A stretch of DNA of 64,000 bases from Deinococcus yavapaiensis KR-236 (GCF_003217515.1 NZ_QJSX01000001.1:248001-312000), one strand, 5' to 3'. Positions 35,784-46,770 are shown, counted from the first letter of the stretch. Made by a program: numbers and translations. The notes: generated by a model not told the origin, from the sequence alone.

Positions 35784-36791
35784 ATGACGCTCGCCAATCA
35801 TGCCGAACCTCGCTACGCGGACTTGTGCCGAGAAGTGGCGCGCCACCTATCCGCCCACACGGGGCCAATCTTGATCTTCTCGCACGTGGACGCGGACGGA
35901 GACGCGCTCGGAAGCTCGCTCGGTTTGGCGCGCGCGTTGCGGTTGCTCGGCAAGGACGCGACGGCGTGCGTGAAGGTTCCGAACTACCTTCGCTTCTTGG
36001 CGAGCGAAGGCGAGGTGCGCGAGACGCCGTTGGAAGCGTGGCCCGAGGGAGCGTTGACGGTGGTGCTGGACGTCGACAACAACGATCCGGTTCGCGTGGA
36101 CCTCGCCGATCTCGCGTCGTTCTCGGGGCCGGTGCTCAACGTCGATCATCACGGAACGAACAAGCGAACGGCGACCGTGAGCCTCGTGGACCCGACGAAG
36201 GCGGCGACGGCGTTGATGGTGATGGACGTCGTCAATGAACTTGGCGCGCCTTGGTCCTCGGAAGTCGCCACGCCGATCCTGCTCGGCATCAACACCGACA
36301 CGGGCTCGTTCAAGTTCTCGAACACGACGCCCGAGGTACTTCGCGCGGCGGCCGACCTCGTGGAGCACGGCGCGGATCTCGTGACGATCAACGAGCAGCT
36401 CGCGCAGCAGTCGCGCTCGTACTTCGCGCTCTTGCGCGAAGTGCTCGGAAGCATGGAGTTTTTGTTCGGCGGCCTCGTGGTGATCGCGCGCGTGGACGAG
36501 GGCATGCTGGCGCGGGCGGGCGCGACGTGGGAGGAAGTCGAGTCGTACGTGAGCGTCATTCGCTCGGCGCGTGGAACGGAGCTCGCGTGCCTGTTCAAGG
36601 ATTACGGCGCGTCGGTGAAGCTCAGCGTTCGTTCGCGCGGCAAGCTCAGCGCGCAACGCATCGCCGTGGCGTGCGGAGGCGGAGGGCACTTCGCGGCGGC
36701 GGGCGCGACGGTGAAGGCGCCGTTCGTGCAGGCGCGGGCGCTGTTCGACCGCGAGGCGAAAGCAGAGTTGGAGCGCGTCGGCTTGGCTTGA
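35784..36791 (+). CDS. DHH-DHHA1 phosphoesterase (NrnA/RecJ-like)
   Basis: 335 aa. DHH domain with FSHVDADGDALGSS, LDVDNND and NVDHHGTN (three metal motifs), and a C-terminal DHHA1 domain with the substrate loop GGGGHFAAAG. This is the nanoRNase/pAp phosphatase (NrnA) layout: short-oligonucleotide or pAp and c-di-AMP degradation. Which substrate it uses cannot be read from sequence. Followed by a bidirectional terminator. Confidence 0.87.
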   Translation: MTLANHAEPRYADLCREVARHLSAHTGPILIFSHVDADGDALGSSLGLARALRLLGKDATACVKVPNYLRFLASEGEVRETPLEAWPEGALTVVLDVDNNDPVRVDLADLASFSGPVLNVDHHGTNKRTATVSLVDPTKAATALMVMDVVNELGAPWSSEVATPILLGINTDTGSFKFSNTTPEVLRAAADLVEHGADLVTINEQLAQQSRSYFALLREVLGSMEFLFGGLVVIARVDEGMLARAGATWEEVESYVSVIRSARGTELACLFKDYGASVKLSVRSRGKLSAQRIAVACGGGGHFAAAGATVKAPFVQARALFDREAKAELERVGLA

Positions 36792-36800
36792 GCAAAACGC

Positions 36801-36831
36801 AAGCGCGCCACCGATCGGTGGCGCGCTTTTT
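36801..36831. terminator. Bidirectional terminator
   Basis: 12-bp stem AAGCGCGCCACC with its complement, GATC loop, followed by TTTTT. It serves the DHH gene and the convergent crp-like gene. Confidence 0.85.
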
Positions 36832-36844
36832 GGTGCGACTCGCT

Positions 36845-37468
36845 TCAAATGCCCGCGAGGGCGCGCAAGGACTTCTCGTCGGAGAGGCTGATGCAGCGGT
36901 AGGCGGGCGTGAGCAGGCCGTCGTCACGCATTTCGCCGATGAGCTTCGAGACGCTTTCGCGCGTGGCGCCCGTTCCCTCGGCGATGAGCTCGTGCGTGGC
37001 GCGCACGAAGCGGCGTCCGTCGCCGTGCTTGCCGCCGAGCGACGAGTCGGCGAGGTTGAGCAGGTAGCGGGCGATGCGTTCGCGCAGTTCGCCGTCTTGA
37101 ATGTGCACGCCGTCGTTCATGACGCGCTGAAGTTGCGCGGACAGGGAGCGCGTGACCGTCCAGAGCTCTTCGCTGGAGAGCATTTGCGTGTAGATCGGCG
37201 AGATGACGGCCTCGGTGAGCGCGACGACTTGATGGCTGCGGGCGAGGCCGTGCAGCGCTTCCTCACCGAAGATGTCGCCCGGCATGATGTGGCGCACGGT
37301 GAGGTTGCGGCCCTGCGGCGTGAGACGGATGGCGCGCAGCAAGCCGCTGTCGAGGCGGTAGAGGCTGGTGCCGGGGTCGCCGGTGTAGTAGAGCGTGTCT
37401 CCACGGCGAAGAGGCCGTCCTTGGGGTTCGTGCTGCTGCGGATTGGCTCCTGAGGTGTACAGAGTCAT
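36845..37468 (-). CDS. Crp/Fnr family transcriptional regulator
   Basis: 207 aa. N-terminal cyclic-nucleotide-type beta barrel (residues 15-115, with GDIFGEEALHG) and a C-terminal winged helix (residues 145-200, THELIAEGTGATRESVSKLIGEMRDDGLL). No iron-sulfur cysteines as in Fnr. It resembles the Deinococcus CRP-like regulators such as DdrI, but I cannot prove orthology. Its promoter overlaps a direct repeat that could be its own site. Confidence 0.87.
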   Translation of the reverse strand: MTLYTSGANPQQHEPQGRPLRRGDTLYYTGDPGTSLYRLDSGLLRAIRLTPQGRNLTVRHIMPGDIFGEEALHGLARSHQVVALTEAVISPIYTQMLSSEELWTVTRSLSAQLQRVMNDGVHIQDGELRERIARYLLNLADSSLGGKHGDGRRFVRATHELIAEGTGATRESVSKLIGEMRDDGLLTPAYRCISLSDEKSLRALAGI

Positions 37469-37526
37469 AACGCGCTCCCTTCATCGGCTGCGTCGGATTT
37501 CGCAGATTCCTTTGACTTCCGAAGTG

Positions 37527-37543
37527 TACAAACATTATACAAA
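37527..37543 (-). promoter_or_regulatory. crp-like gene promoter with 11-bp direct repeat
   Basis: On the minus strand TTTGTATAATG is followed by TTTGTACACTT, so TTTGTA recurs at 11-bp spacing (37538-37543 and 37527-37532), and the consensus -10 TATAAT (37534-37539) lies between them. Suggests protein binding on one face of the DNA across the promoter. Confidence 0.45.
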
Positions 37544-37660
37544 GCGCAATGGTGAAGAATGAACAAAGTCGGAAAGGATGACGCTCCGATGAAGAAGATC
37601 TATTACATTCTCGCCGATGACTCACGCCTTTTGCCGTCCCGACCTCGCCGAAGAGTTCGA

Positions 37661-38587
37661 TCAAACGCTCTTCACGTTGTCAAGGCTTTGAATAGCCTTG
37701 TACACCTGCAACCCAACTTCCACCGTGGAGGCGTGAGCGGCGATCGTGAGTTCGGGCGTGCGATTGTACCCGCCCGCCATCGTCGTGACGATCGGAACGC
37801 GCCAAGCGCGGCACGCTTCGAAGACCCGGCGAGAACGCCGCGTCGCTCCGTCGAGGGTCAAGGCGAAGCGCCCGAAGCGGTCCCCCGCCAAGACGTCGAC
37901 GCCCGCGAGATACAACACGAGGTCGGGCTCGAAGGCCGCAACTGCCGGCAGGACCTTCGCGTCCATCACCTCCAGATACTCGCCGTCCGTCACGCCGTCG
38001 GGCAGACCCAAATCGAGGTCCGACACCTCCTTGCGAAACGGATAGTTGCGCTCGCCGTGCACCGAGAGGGTGAAGGCGCGCGATTCGTTCGCCAACAGGC
38101 GTGCCGTCCCGTTGCCTTGATGCACGTCCAAGTCCAAGATCAGCACGCGGCGCGCCCAGCCCTCGGCGAGCGCGAGCCGCGCGGCGATCGCCACGTCGTT
38201 GAGCAGCGAAAATCCTTCCGCGCGGTCGGCAAACGCGTGGTGCGTGCCGCCTGCGAGGTTCACCCCGAAACCGCAGCGCAGCGCGTCTCGCATCGCCACC
38301 ACCGTGCCGCCCGACGCCCGCAACGCCCGCTCCACAACCTCGGGACTCCACGGCAAGCCGAAGTTGCGCACCTCCTCGCGTGACACCTCGCCGAGCCGCC
38401 AGCGTCGAAGGTACTCGGCGTCGTGCACCGCCTCGGCGAGTTCCCACTCCAAGCGGGGCGCGTCGAGAATGTCGATGCGGTCGCGCAAGCGCTCTACCAC
38501 GCCCGCGTACTTGTACATCGGAAAGCGGTGCCCTTCGGGCAGCGGAAAGTCGTAAGCCGCCGGTGTGTAGGCGCGAAAGGACGTCAC
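37661..38587 (-). CDS. Histone deacetylase-like amidohydrolase
   Basis: 308 aa class of acetylpolyamine/acetoin-utilisation-like deacetylases. Zinc and charge-relay motifs are intact: GGTHHAFADRAEGF (tandem His), LDLDVHQGNGT and AGVDVLAGDRFG. It removes acetyl groups from amines or lysine; the substrate is unknown. GTG start, 4 nt after the small membrane gene. Confidence 0.87.
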   Translation of the reverse strand: MTSFRAYTPAAYDFPLPEGHRFPMYKYAGVVERLRDRIDILDAPRLEWELAEAVHDAEYLRRWRLGEVSREEVRNFGLPWSPEVVERALRASGGTVVAMRDALRCGFGVNLAGGTHHAFADRAEGFSLLNDVAIAARLALAEGWARRVLILDLDVHQGNGTARLLANESRAFTLSVHGERNYPFRKEVSDLDLGLPDGVTDGEYLEVMDAKVLPAVAAFEPDLVLYLAGVDVLAGDRFGRFALTLDGATRRSRRVFEACRAWRVPIVTTMAGGYNRTPELTIAAHASTVEVGLQVYKAIQSLDNVKSV

Positions 38588-38591
38588 GCGC

Positions 38592-38762
38592 TCAGCCGTC
38601 CTCGCGCATGGAGCGCAGCAGCGTGAAACCGACGATATCGAGGACGATCACGATCAGCAAGTCCGTCAACCAGCGCGGGTGGCCTTGGCCTACGTTGATC
38701 ACGACGGTGATGATCCCGCCGACGTTGAGCAGCACCACGAGGGCGATCAGAAGCGTCTGCAC
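38592..38762 (-). CDS. Small membrane protein between two enzyme genes
   Basis: 56 aa, below many gene-finder limits. GTG at 38762, stop at 38592-38594. Two hydrophobic segments (TLLIALVVLLNVGGIITVVI and LLIVIVLDIVGFTLL) are joined by NVGQGHPRWLTD, so a hairpin membrane protein is likely. It sits 7 nt after the phosphatase stop and 4 nt before the deacetylase start, all on the minus strand, which supports translation. Confidence 0.6.
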   Translation of the reverse strand: MQTLLIALVVLLNVGGIITVVINVGQGHPRWLTDLLIVIVLDIVGFTLLRSMREDG

Positions 38763-38769
38763 GGCGACC

Positions 38770-39549
38770 TCAGGCGAGCGCGCCCAGCAACTCGGAGTGA
38801 AAAAGGCCGTTGGTGGCGAGAATCATCTCGCCGTAGGGCGTCGAGGCGCCGCCGCCGTCCGTGACGCGTCCGCCCGCCTCCTCCACGATCAGGCTTCCCG
38901 CCGCCGCGTCCCACGGATGCAACCCGAACTCCCAATACCCGTCGAGCCGTCCGGCGGCCACGTAACACAAGTCGAGCGCCGCCGCGCCCGGCCGCCGAAT
39001 GGGCACGCCCATGGCGAGCAACCGCCGAAAGCGTTCGAAATTGCGGGTGTCTTCCGGATCGTACGGAAAGCCCGTGGCGAGCAAGGCGGGCGCCGACACG
39101 CTCGGCGTGGTCGATACCGCCAGCGGCGCTCCGTTGAGAAACGCGCCGCCTCCGAGCGTCGCCGTGAACAGTTCGTCGCGGCCTTGATCGTAGACGGCGC
39201 CCGCCAAGCGCCGACCGTTCCACTCGAACGCGACCGAGGCGCAACTCACCGGAAAGCCGTGCGCGTAGTTCACCGTGCCGTCGAGCGGATCGACGACCCA
39301 GCGAGCAGGCGACGAGCCGACCGCTCCCTCCTCCTCACCGAGAATCGCGTGGTCGGGAAACCGCGCGAGGATCACTTCGCGAATCGCCGCCTCGGCGAGC
39401 GCGTCGACTTCCGTCACGAGGTCCGACGCCGACGATTTAGTACGCACGTGCAGCGCCCGCCCCGCGAATTGGCGGTGAATGCTTCCGGCGGCCTTCGCCG
39501 CTGTCACGGCCGTTTCGAGCACCGCTTCGATCGACTCCTGGAACTCCAC
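38770..39549 (-). CDS. Inositol monophosphatase family protein
   Basis: 259 aa. Metal site motifs DLVTEVD, GEE and WVVDPLDGTVNYAHG, plus the C-terminal WDAAAGSLIVEEAGG. Such enzymes act on inositol phosphates, fructose-1,6-bisphosphate or pAp. GTG start at 39549 is the only good one; no strong ribosome-binding site or -10 is seen. First gene of the operon running to 37661 and divergent from purB. Confidence 0.87.
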   Translation of the reverse strand: MEFQESIEAVLETAVTAAKAAGSIHRQFAGRALHVRTKSSASDLVTEVDALAEAAIREVILARFPDHAILGEEEGAVGSSPARWVVDPLDGTVNYAHGFPVSCASVAFEWNGRRLAGAVYDQGRDELFTATLGGGAFLNGAPLAVSTTPSVSAPALLATGFPYDPEDTRNFERFRRLLAMGVPIRRPGAAALDLCYVAAGRLDGYWEFGLHPWDAAAGSLIVEEAGGRVTDGGGASTPYGEMILATNGLFHSELLGALA

Positions 39550-39617
39550 CCTTTCATCTTGCCAGGTCTCGGCGCTCGGCGCGCCACGGCGCACCTCGTT
39601 CGCCGAGCGCGACACGC

Positions 39618-39623
39618 TACAGT
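39618..39623 (+). promoter_or_regulatory. -10 element (TACAGT) of purB
   Basis: TACAGT, 7-nt gap, GTG at 39631. Confidence 0.5.
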
Positions 39624-39630
39624 ACGGGAC

Positions 39631-40938
39631 GTGATCGACCGTTACCTGACACCGGAGATGAAGGCGTTGTGGAGCGAGCGCAGCCGATACCGCGCTTGGC
39701 TCGACGTGGAACTCGCCGCGATGGCCGCGCAGGCGAGCGAAGGCGAGGTGCCGCGCGAAGCGTACGACGACCTCGTGCGCCGCACGACCGCCGATCCGCT
39801 CGACGACGCCTTCGCGGCGCGCGTCGCCGAGATCGAGAACGTCACGCGCCACGACATCGTGGCCTTCACGACGGCCCTCTCGGAACGCTACGGCGAGTCG
39901 GCGCGCTTCGTGCACCACGGCCTGACGAGCACGGACGTCGTCGACACCGCGCAAAACAGGTTGCTGGACGAAGCGTTGGGCCTCGTCGAAGCGGACACCC
40001 GAGCGCTTCGCGACGTGTGCCGCGAGCAGGCCGTGACGTACAAGCACGTCCCGACGATCGGGCGCACGCACGGCATACACGCCGAGCCGATGACCTTCGG
40101 CTTGAAGTTCCTGAATTGGATGTCGACGCTCGACCGCGATCTGGAACGTCTCGCCAACGCGCGAGCGCGCGTTCGCGTCGTGATGCTGTCGGGGTCGGTC
40201 GGGACGTTCGCGCACGTCTCTCCCAGCATCGAGCAGGCCGTCGCGGCCGCGTGGAGTTGGGACGTCGCCAAGGTGTCGAATCAGACGTTGGCGCGAGACC
40301 GTCACGCGGAAGTGCTCGCCGCGCTCGCCATCCTCGGCACGACTTTGGAGAAGATCGCCGTGGAAGTGCGCCACCTTCAGCGAACCGAGGTGCGCGAGGC
40401 GATGGAGCCGTTCGGCGCGGGGCAGAAGGGCAGCAGTTCCATGCCGCACAAGAAAAACCCCATCCTCACGGAAAACGTCACGGGCCTCGCTCGACTTCTG
40501 CGCGGCTATCTGGCGACGGGTTTGGAAAACGTCGCCTTGTGGCACGAGCGCGACATCAGCCACTCCAGCGCCGAGCGCGTCATCCTGCCCGACGCGACGA
40601 GCGCCGCGTCGTACGCCACGCGCCGCCTCACGAGCGTGCTGCGCGGCCTCGTGGTGTTCGAAGAGCGCATGCTCTCGAACTTGAACTCGCTCGGCGGCTT
40701 GGCCTTCAGCCAGCGCGTTTTGCACAAGCTCATCGACGGCGCGGGCCTGACGCGCGAAGCGGCGTATCACATCGTGCAGCGCGCCGCCCTGCGCAGTTGG
40801 GAGACGGGCGAGGGCCTGCGAGACCTGCTCGCCGCCGATTCCGACAATCCGCTGGACGCGGCGGACCTCGACGACGCCTTCGACTTGAGCTGGTACTTGC
40901 GCGAGGTGGACACGATCTACGCGCGGTTCGGATTGTGA
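39631..40938 (+). CDS. purB: Adenylosuccinate lyase
   Basis: 435 aa fumarase/aspartase superfamily enzyme acting twice in purine synthesis. Catalytic histidine region GRTHGIHAEPMTFG, signature loop GSSSMPHKKNPI and ERDISHSSAERV are present. The GTG start, at leaderless distance from TACAGT, rejects the long upstream extension, which overlaps three genes on the other strand. Confidence 0.96.
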   Translation: MIDRYLTPEMKALWSERSRYRAWLDVELAAMAAQASEGEVPREAYDDLVRRTTADPLDDAFAARVAEIENVTRHDIVAFTTALSERYGESARFVHHGLTSTDVVDTAQNRLLDEALGLVEADTRALRDVCREQAVTYKHVPTIGRTHGIHAEPMTFGLKFLNWMSTLDRDLERLANARARVRVVMLSGSVGTFAHVSPSIEQAVAAAWSWDVAKVSNQTLARDRHAEVLAALAILGTTLEKIAVEVRHLQRTEVREAMEPFGAGQKGSSSMPHKKNPILTENVTGLARLLRGYLATGLENVALWHERDISHSSAERVILPDATSAASYATRRLTSVLRGLVVFEERMLSNLNSLGGLAFSQRVLHKLIDGAGLTREAAYHIVQRAALRSWETGEGLRDLLAADSDNPLDAADLDDAFDLSWYLREVDTIYARFGL

Positions 40939-40999
40939 CGGCGCGCCGCCGAAGCGAAAGGACACGGGGAAATTCACGTGGAAGGGCGCCGCGCCGCGC

Positions 41000-41005
41000 T
41001 AAACT
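41000..41005 (+). promoter_or_regulatory. -10 element (TAAACT) of panC
   Basis: TAAACT, 9-nt gap, ATG at 41015; leader of only a few bases. Confidence 0.5.
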
Positions 41006-41014
41006 GACCGTCAC

Positions 41015-41874
41015 ATGAAGCTCATCGAATCGCCGAGCGAACTGCACGCCACCTTGTCGGGCGTGTCGTCGGTCGGTCTCGTTCCCACCATGGGATACCT
41101 CCACGACGGCCACGCCAGCCTCATCCGCCGCGCGCGGATCGAGAACGAAGTCGTCGTCGTCAGCGTCTTCGTGAATCCCTTGCAGTTCGGGCGCGGCGAG
41201 GACCTCGGACGCTATCCGCGCGACTTGCCGCACGATCTGCGCGTCGCGCAAGACGCGGGCGCGCACGTCCTGTTCACGCCGAGCGTCGAGACGATGTACC
41301 CCGTCGGCTTCGCCACACGCGTCGAAGTCACCGGGCCCGGCGACGGCTTCGAGGGAGCGTCGCGCCCAGGGCACTTCTCCGGCGTGGCGACGGTCGTCTT
41401 GAAGCTGCTCAACCTCGTGAAGCCCGCGCGCGCGTACTTCGGAGAAAAAGACTGGCAGCAGCTCGCCGTGGTGCGGCGCGTCACGACCGACCTCAACCTC
41501 GACGTCGATATCGTCGCGTGCCCCACGATGCGCGAGCCGTCGGGCTTGGCGCTCAGCAGCCGCAACGCCTACCTGACGGCCGAGCAGCGCGAGCGCGCCA
41601 GCGTGTTGGCGAGCGCCTTGCGAGCCGCCCAAAAGGCGTACCGCCGAGGAGAGCGCCGATCGGCGGCCATTCTCGACGCGGCGCGCCTCGTGCTGCTGTC
41701 CGAGCGGGAATTCACGCTCGATTACCTCTCGCTCGTCGACGAGCACCTCGGGGAGTTCGAGCGCGTCACGAACCCCGCCTCGGCCCGCTTGTTGATCGCC
41801 GGACGGCTGTTCGGCGTGCGGCTCATCGACAACATGCCCCTTGTGGAGGAAGTTTCAGCTTTGGGAGGTCGAAC

Positions 41875-41878
<4 letters not shown>
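41015..41878 (+). CDS. panC: Pantothenate synthetase
   Basis: 287 aa. Joins pantoate and beta-alanine with ATP for coenzyme A. HIGH-like motif MGYLHDGHASLI, FVNPLQFGRGEDLGRYPRD and YFGEKDWQQL are intact, as is LSSRNAYL (KMSKS-equivalent). Its stop overlaps the GTG of the pilus ATPase gene, an odd partner for a vitamin gene; no panB or panD nearby. Confidence 0.95.
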
Positions 41879-42951
<1,073 letters not shown>

Positions 42952-42958
42952 AGGCGCC

Positions 42959-43669
42959 ATGACGCACTCGGACGGGAAGTTCTTCGATTCGGCGCTCGCG
43001 GCGCTCGGCGGCCTGCAAGACGGCGCCACCGTCATGGTCGGCGGCTTCGGCCTCGTCGGCGCGCCCCTCACCCTCATCGAGGCGCTGTGCGAGCACGGCG
43101 CGAAGGACCTCACCATCATCTCCAACAATCTCGGCGAGCCGGGCGGCAAGGGATTGTCGAAGCTTCTCAAGCTGGGCCGCATTCGCAAGGCGATCGGGTC
43201 GTACTTCACGTCGAATCCTGAAGTCGTCGCGGCGGTGGAGCGCGGCGAGTTGCACGTGCAGCTTTTGCCGCAAGGCACGCTCGCCGAGGCGATTCGGGCG
43301 GGCGGCGCGGGTCTCGGCGGCTTCTTCACGCCGGTCGGAGCGGGCACCCTGCTCGCGGCGGGCAAGGAGGAGCGCGTCATCGACGGCAAGCGTTTCGTCC
43401 TCGAAGCGCCCCTCAAAGCCGACTTCGCCCTCGTACGCGCCCGCCGCGCCGACGCGCTCGGCAACTTGGTGTACGACGCGACGCAGCAGAACTTCAACGT
43501 CGCGATGTCGAGCGCGGCGCGCGTGACGGTCGCCGAAGTCGACGAGGTCGTCGAGGTGGGCGCGGTCGCGCCCGAAATGATTCACACGCCGCACTTGTTC
43601 GTCAAGCGCCTCGTGAAAGCCGAGGTGCTCATCACGGACGTCAAAAGCGTCGCCGAGATGACGCGCTGA
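42959..43669 (+). CDS. scoA: 3-oxoacid CoA-transferase subunit A
   Basis: 236 aa. Subunit A of the succinyl-CoA:3-ketoacid/acetoacetate transferase type (AtoD/ScoA), with GATVMVGGFGLVGAP, IISNNLGEPGGKGL and ADFALVRARRADALGNL. It works with the subunit B gene at 44215, but greA lies between them. Confidence 0.9.
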   Translation: MTHSDGKFFDSALAALGGLQDGATVMVGGFGLVGAPLTLIEALCEHGAKDLTIISNNLGEPGGKGLSKLLKLGRIRKAIGSYFTSNPEVVAAVERGELHVQLLPQGTLAEAIRAGGAGLGGFFTPVGAGTLLAAGKEERVIDGKRFVLEAPLKADFALVRARRADALGNLVYDATQQNFNVAMSSAARVTVAEVDEVVEVGAVAPEMIHTPHLFVKRLVKAEVLITDVKSVAEMTR

Positions 43670-43682
43670 ACGTCGAGCGGGG

Positions 43683-43688
43683 TATAAT
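43683..43688 (+). promoter_or_regulatory. -10 element (TATAAT) of greA
   Basis: Consensus TATAAT, 9-nt gap, ATG at 43698; leader of at most a few bases. It lets greA be transcribed separately inside the CoA-transferase pair. Confidence 0.6.
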
Positions 43689-43697
43689 CGAGTTTGC

Positions 43698-44171
43698 ATG
43701 TCTCAGCCGAAGATCCAAATGACCCGCCGGGGTTACGAAAAGCTCCAAGAAGACCTCAACTACCGCAAGACGACGCGACGCGAGCAGATTTCCGAGTACA
43801 TGGGAAGCGCCATCGCGGACGGCGATTTGCGTGAAAGCGCCGCGTACGACGAGGCCCGAATGCAGCAATCGGAGAACGAGGCGCGCATCGTGGAACTCGA
43901 AGACCGCCTGTCGCGCGCCGTCATCGTCGAGTTGGACGAAGCCGAGACGCGCGTCGGGCTCGGGGCGAAAGTCGTCGTGCAAGACGGGCGCGGCAAGGAG
44001 CACAAGTTCGAGATCGTCGGAACGTACGAAACGGACGTGCTCAAAGGCAAGATCAGCGACCAAAGCCCGATCGGGCAGGCGCTGGCGGGCCGCGGAGTCG
44101 GCGAGACCGTGAAGGTCACGATGCCCAAAGGTTCGCAGGAATTCAAGATTCTCGACGTCAAGTACGATTGA
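43698..44171 (+). CDS. greA: Transcription elongation factor GreA
   Basis: 157 aa. Coiled-coil finger (residues 1-75) with acidic tip D43 and E46 in DGDLRESAAYDEAR, then the globular FKBP-like domain (residues 80-157). The kept tip acids argue for RNA-cleavage-stimulating GreA rather than the inhibitory Gfh1 paralog of Thermus and Deinococcus. Own TATAAT promoter. Confidence 0.95.
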   Translation: MSQPKIQMTRRGYEKLQEDLNYRKTTRREQISEYMGSAIADGDLRESAAYDEARMQQSENEARIVELEDRLSRAVIVELDEAETRVGLGAKVVVQDGRGKEHKFEIVGTYETDVLKGKISDQSPIGQALAGRGVGETVKVTMPKGSQEFKILDVKYD

Positions 44172-44177
44172 CGCTTG

Positions 44178-44203
44178 GGGCCACGCGGGTGGCCCGCTTT
44201 TCT
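44178..44203 (+). terminator. Weak terminator after greA
   Basis: 7-bp stem GGGCCAC/GTGGCCC with a 4-nt loop followed by GCTTTTCTT. It may only partly stop transcription into scoB, which starts 12 nt on. Confidence 0.5.
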
Positions 44204-44214
44204 TCGGAGGCCCC

Positions 44215-44868
44215 ATGTCTTCGCTTTCCGCCCGTGACATCATCGCCGCACGCGCCGCGCAAGAACTGCGCGCGGGCGACATCGTCAACCTCGGCATCGG
44301 CATTCCGGCGCTCGTGCCGAAGTACCTGGAGGGCCGTCAAGTCTTTCTGCATTCCGAGAACGGCGTGTTGGGGTTCGGTGACACGCCGAGCGAGGCGGAC
44401 GTCAATCCCAACCTCGTCAACGCGGGCAAGCAACTCGTGTCGACCTTGCCGGGCGCGGCGTACTTCGATTCGAGCTTGTCTTTCGCGATGATTCGCGGCG
44501 GGCACGTGGACGTCGCCGTGATCGGGGCGTTGCAGGTGAGCGCGGGCGCTGACATCGCCAACTGGGCCGTGCCGGGCAAGGCCGTCCTCGGGGTGGGCGG
44601 AGCGATGGATTTGTGTGCGGGCGCGCGCCGCCTCGTCGTGACGATGACGCACACCGAGAAGGACGGCACGCCCAAAATCGTGGACGACCTGAGCTTGCCC
44701 GCGACGGCGTTCGGCGTCGTGGACACCCTCGTGACGGAACTTGCGGTGTTCAAGTTCCAAGGTGGCAAGCTCACGCTCGTGGAGTTGCAGCCGGGCGCGA
44801 CGTTGGACGACGTTCGAGCGAAGACGAGCGCTTCGTTCGACGTGGGCTTGGCGCAAGCGGTGGCTTGA
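44215..44868 (+). CDS. scoB: 3-oxoacid CoA-transferase subunit B
   Basis: 217 aa. Carries the catalytic glutamate in LHSENGVLGFG, with GIGIPALVPKYL and GKAVLGVGGAMDL. Complements the subunit A at 42959. GGAGG 4 nt before the ATG. It has no clear own -10, so transcription probably comes through greA. Confidence 0.9.
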   Translation: MSSLSARDIIAARAAQELRAGDIVNLGIGIPALVPKYLEGRQVFLHSENGVLGFGDTPSEADVNPNLVNAGKQLVSTLPGAAYFDSSLSFAMIRGGHVDVAVIGALQVSAGADIANWAVPGKAVLGVGGAMDLCAGARRLVVTMTHTEKDGTPKIVDDLSLPATAFGVVDTLVTELAVFKFQGGKLTLVELQPGATLDDVRAKTSASFDVGLAQAVA

Positions 44869-44884
44869 CTCGAATTCGGATGCA

Positions 44885-44916
44885 AAGGGCCCGCTTCGCC
44901 AGACGGGCCCTTCTTC
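44885..44916 (+). terminator. Terminator after scoB
   Basis: 9-bp stem AAGGGCCCG with its complement, 10-nt loop, followed by a T-rich stretch (TTCTTCCTTTCTTCC). Confidence 0.75.
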
Positions 44917-44990
44917 CTTTCTTCCTTGATCGAGCCGCGTTTGGAGCATCGTTCACATCGCGGTAAGGTGAACGCGATTCGGGAGGAACC

Positions 44991-45617
44991 ATGTCATACT
45001 CCGGCCCCACCTTCACCTCCGAGGCGTCCGAACACGCCGCCGATCTCGCCTTGAGGCGCTTGCTCGCCGGAAACCATCGTTACGTGAGCGGAAACAGAGC
45101 CCACCCGCACCAAAGCGAACGATGGCGCCACGACGTCGCGGGCGGGCAAAGTCCCTTCGCGGTCGTCCTCGCTTGCGCCGATTCACGCGTCGCTCCCGAA
45201 CTCCTGTTCGATCAAGGGCTTGGCGACCTCTTCGTGCTGCGCGTCGCCGGGAACATCCTCGACGACCTCCTGCTCGGAAGCGTCGAGTTCGCCGTGCGCC
45301 AATTCGACGTGCCCCTCGTGCTGGTCCTCGGCCACGATCGCTGCGGCGCCGTGAGCGCCACCTTGGACGCCGTCACGACCGGCACAGTCCCCACGGATCA
45401 CGTCCGCGCGATCGTCGCGGCCCTCGAGCCCGCCGTGCAAGAAGCGATGCGGCTCGGCGGTGACGTCGTCGATCATGCCGTGCGCGCCAACGTTCGGCAC
45501 GTCGTTCGTCAACTCGAAACCGCCGAACCCCTCCTCGTCGAGCGCGTGCGAGAAGGTCGCCTCGCCATCGTCGGCGGACGCTACGACATGGAAAGCGGCA
45601 CGGTCGAGGTGATTTGA
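44991..45617 (+). CDS. Beta-class carbonic anhydrase
   Basis: 208 aa. Zinc ligands C62 (in CADSR with D64, R66), H115 and C118 (GHDRCGA). Hydrates CO2 to bicarbonate in the cytoplasm. GGGAGG 4 nt before the ATG; transcript with a leader. Convergent with mnmA. Confidence 0.94.
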   Translation: MSYSGPTFTSEASEHAADLALRRLLAGNHRYVSGNRAHPHQSERWRHDVAGGQSPFAVVLACADSRVAPELLFDQGLGDLFVLRVAGNILDDLLLGSVEFAVRQFDVPLVLVLGHDRCGAVSATLDAVTTGTVPTDHVRAIVAALEPAVQEAMRLGGDVVDHAVRANVRHVVRQLETAEPLLVERVREGRLAIVGGRYDMESGTVEVI

Positions 45618-45633
45618 CGTCGGGCGGTGAGGG

Positions 45634-46761
<1,128 letters not shown>

Positions 46762-46770
46762 AACCGAACG

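Noticed and set aside
37559..37660. Short plus-strand frame starting MNKV...MKKIYYILADD upstream of crp
   Set aside because: Only the first dozen codons look protein-like; it then runs antisense through the deacetylase gene and has no homology-like content.
40939..41014. GC-rich inverted repeat after purB as a terminator
   Set aside because: GGCGCGCC-type repeats are short, imperfect and lack a U-tract; panC has its own promoter anyway.
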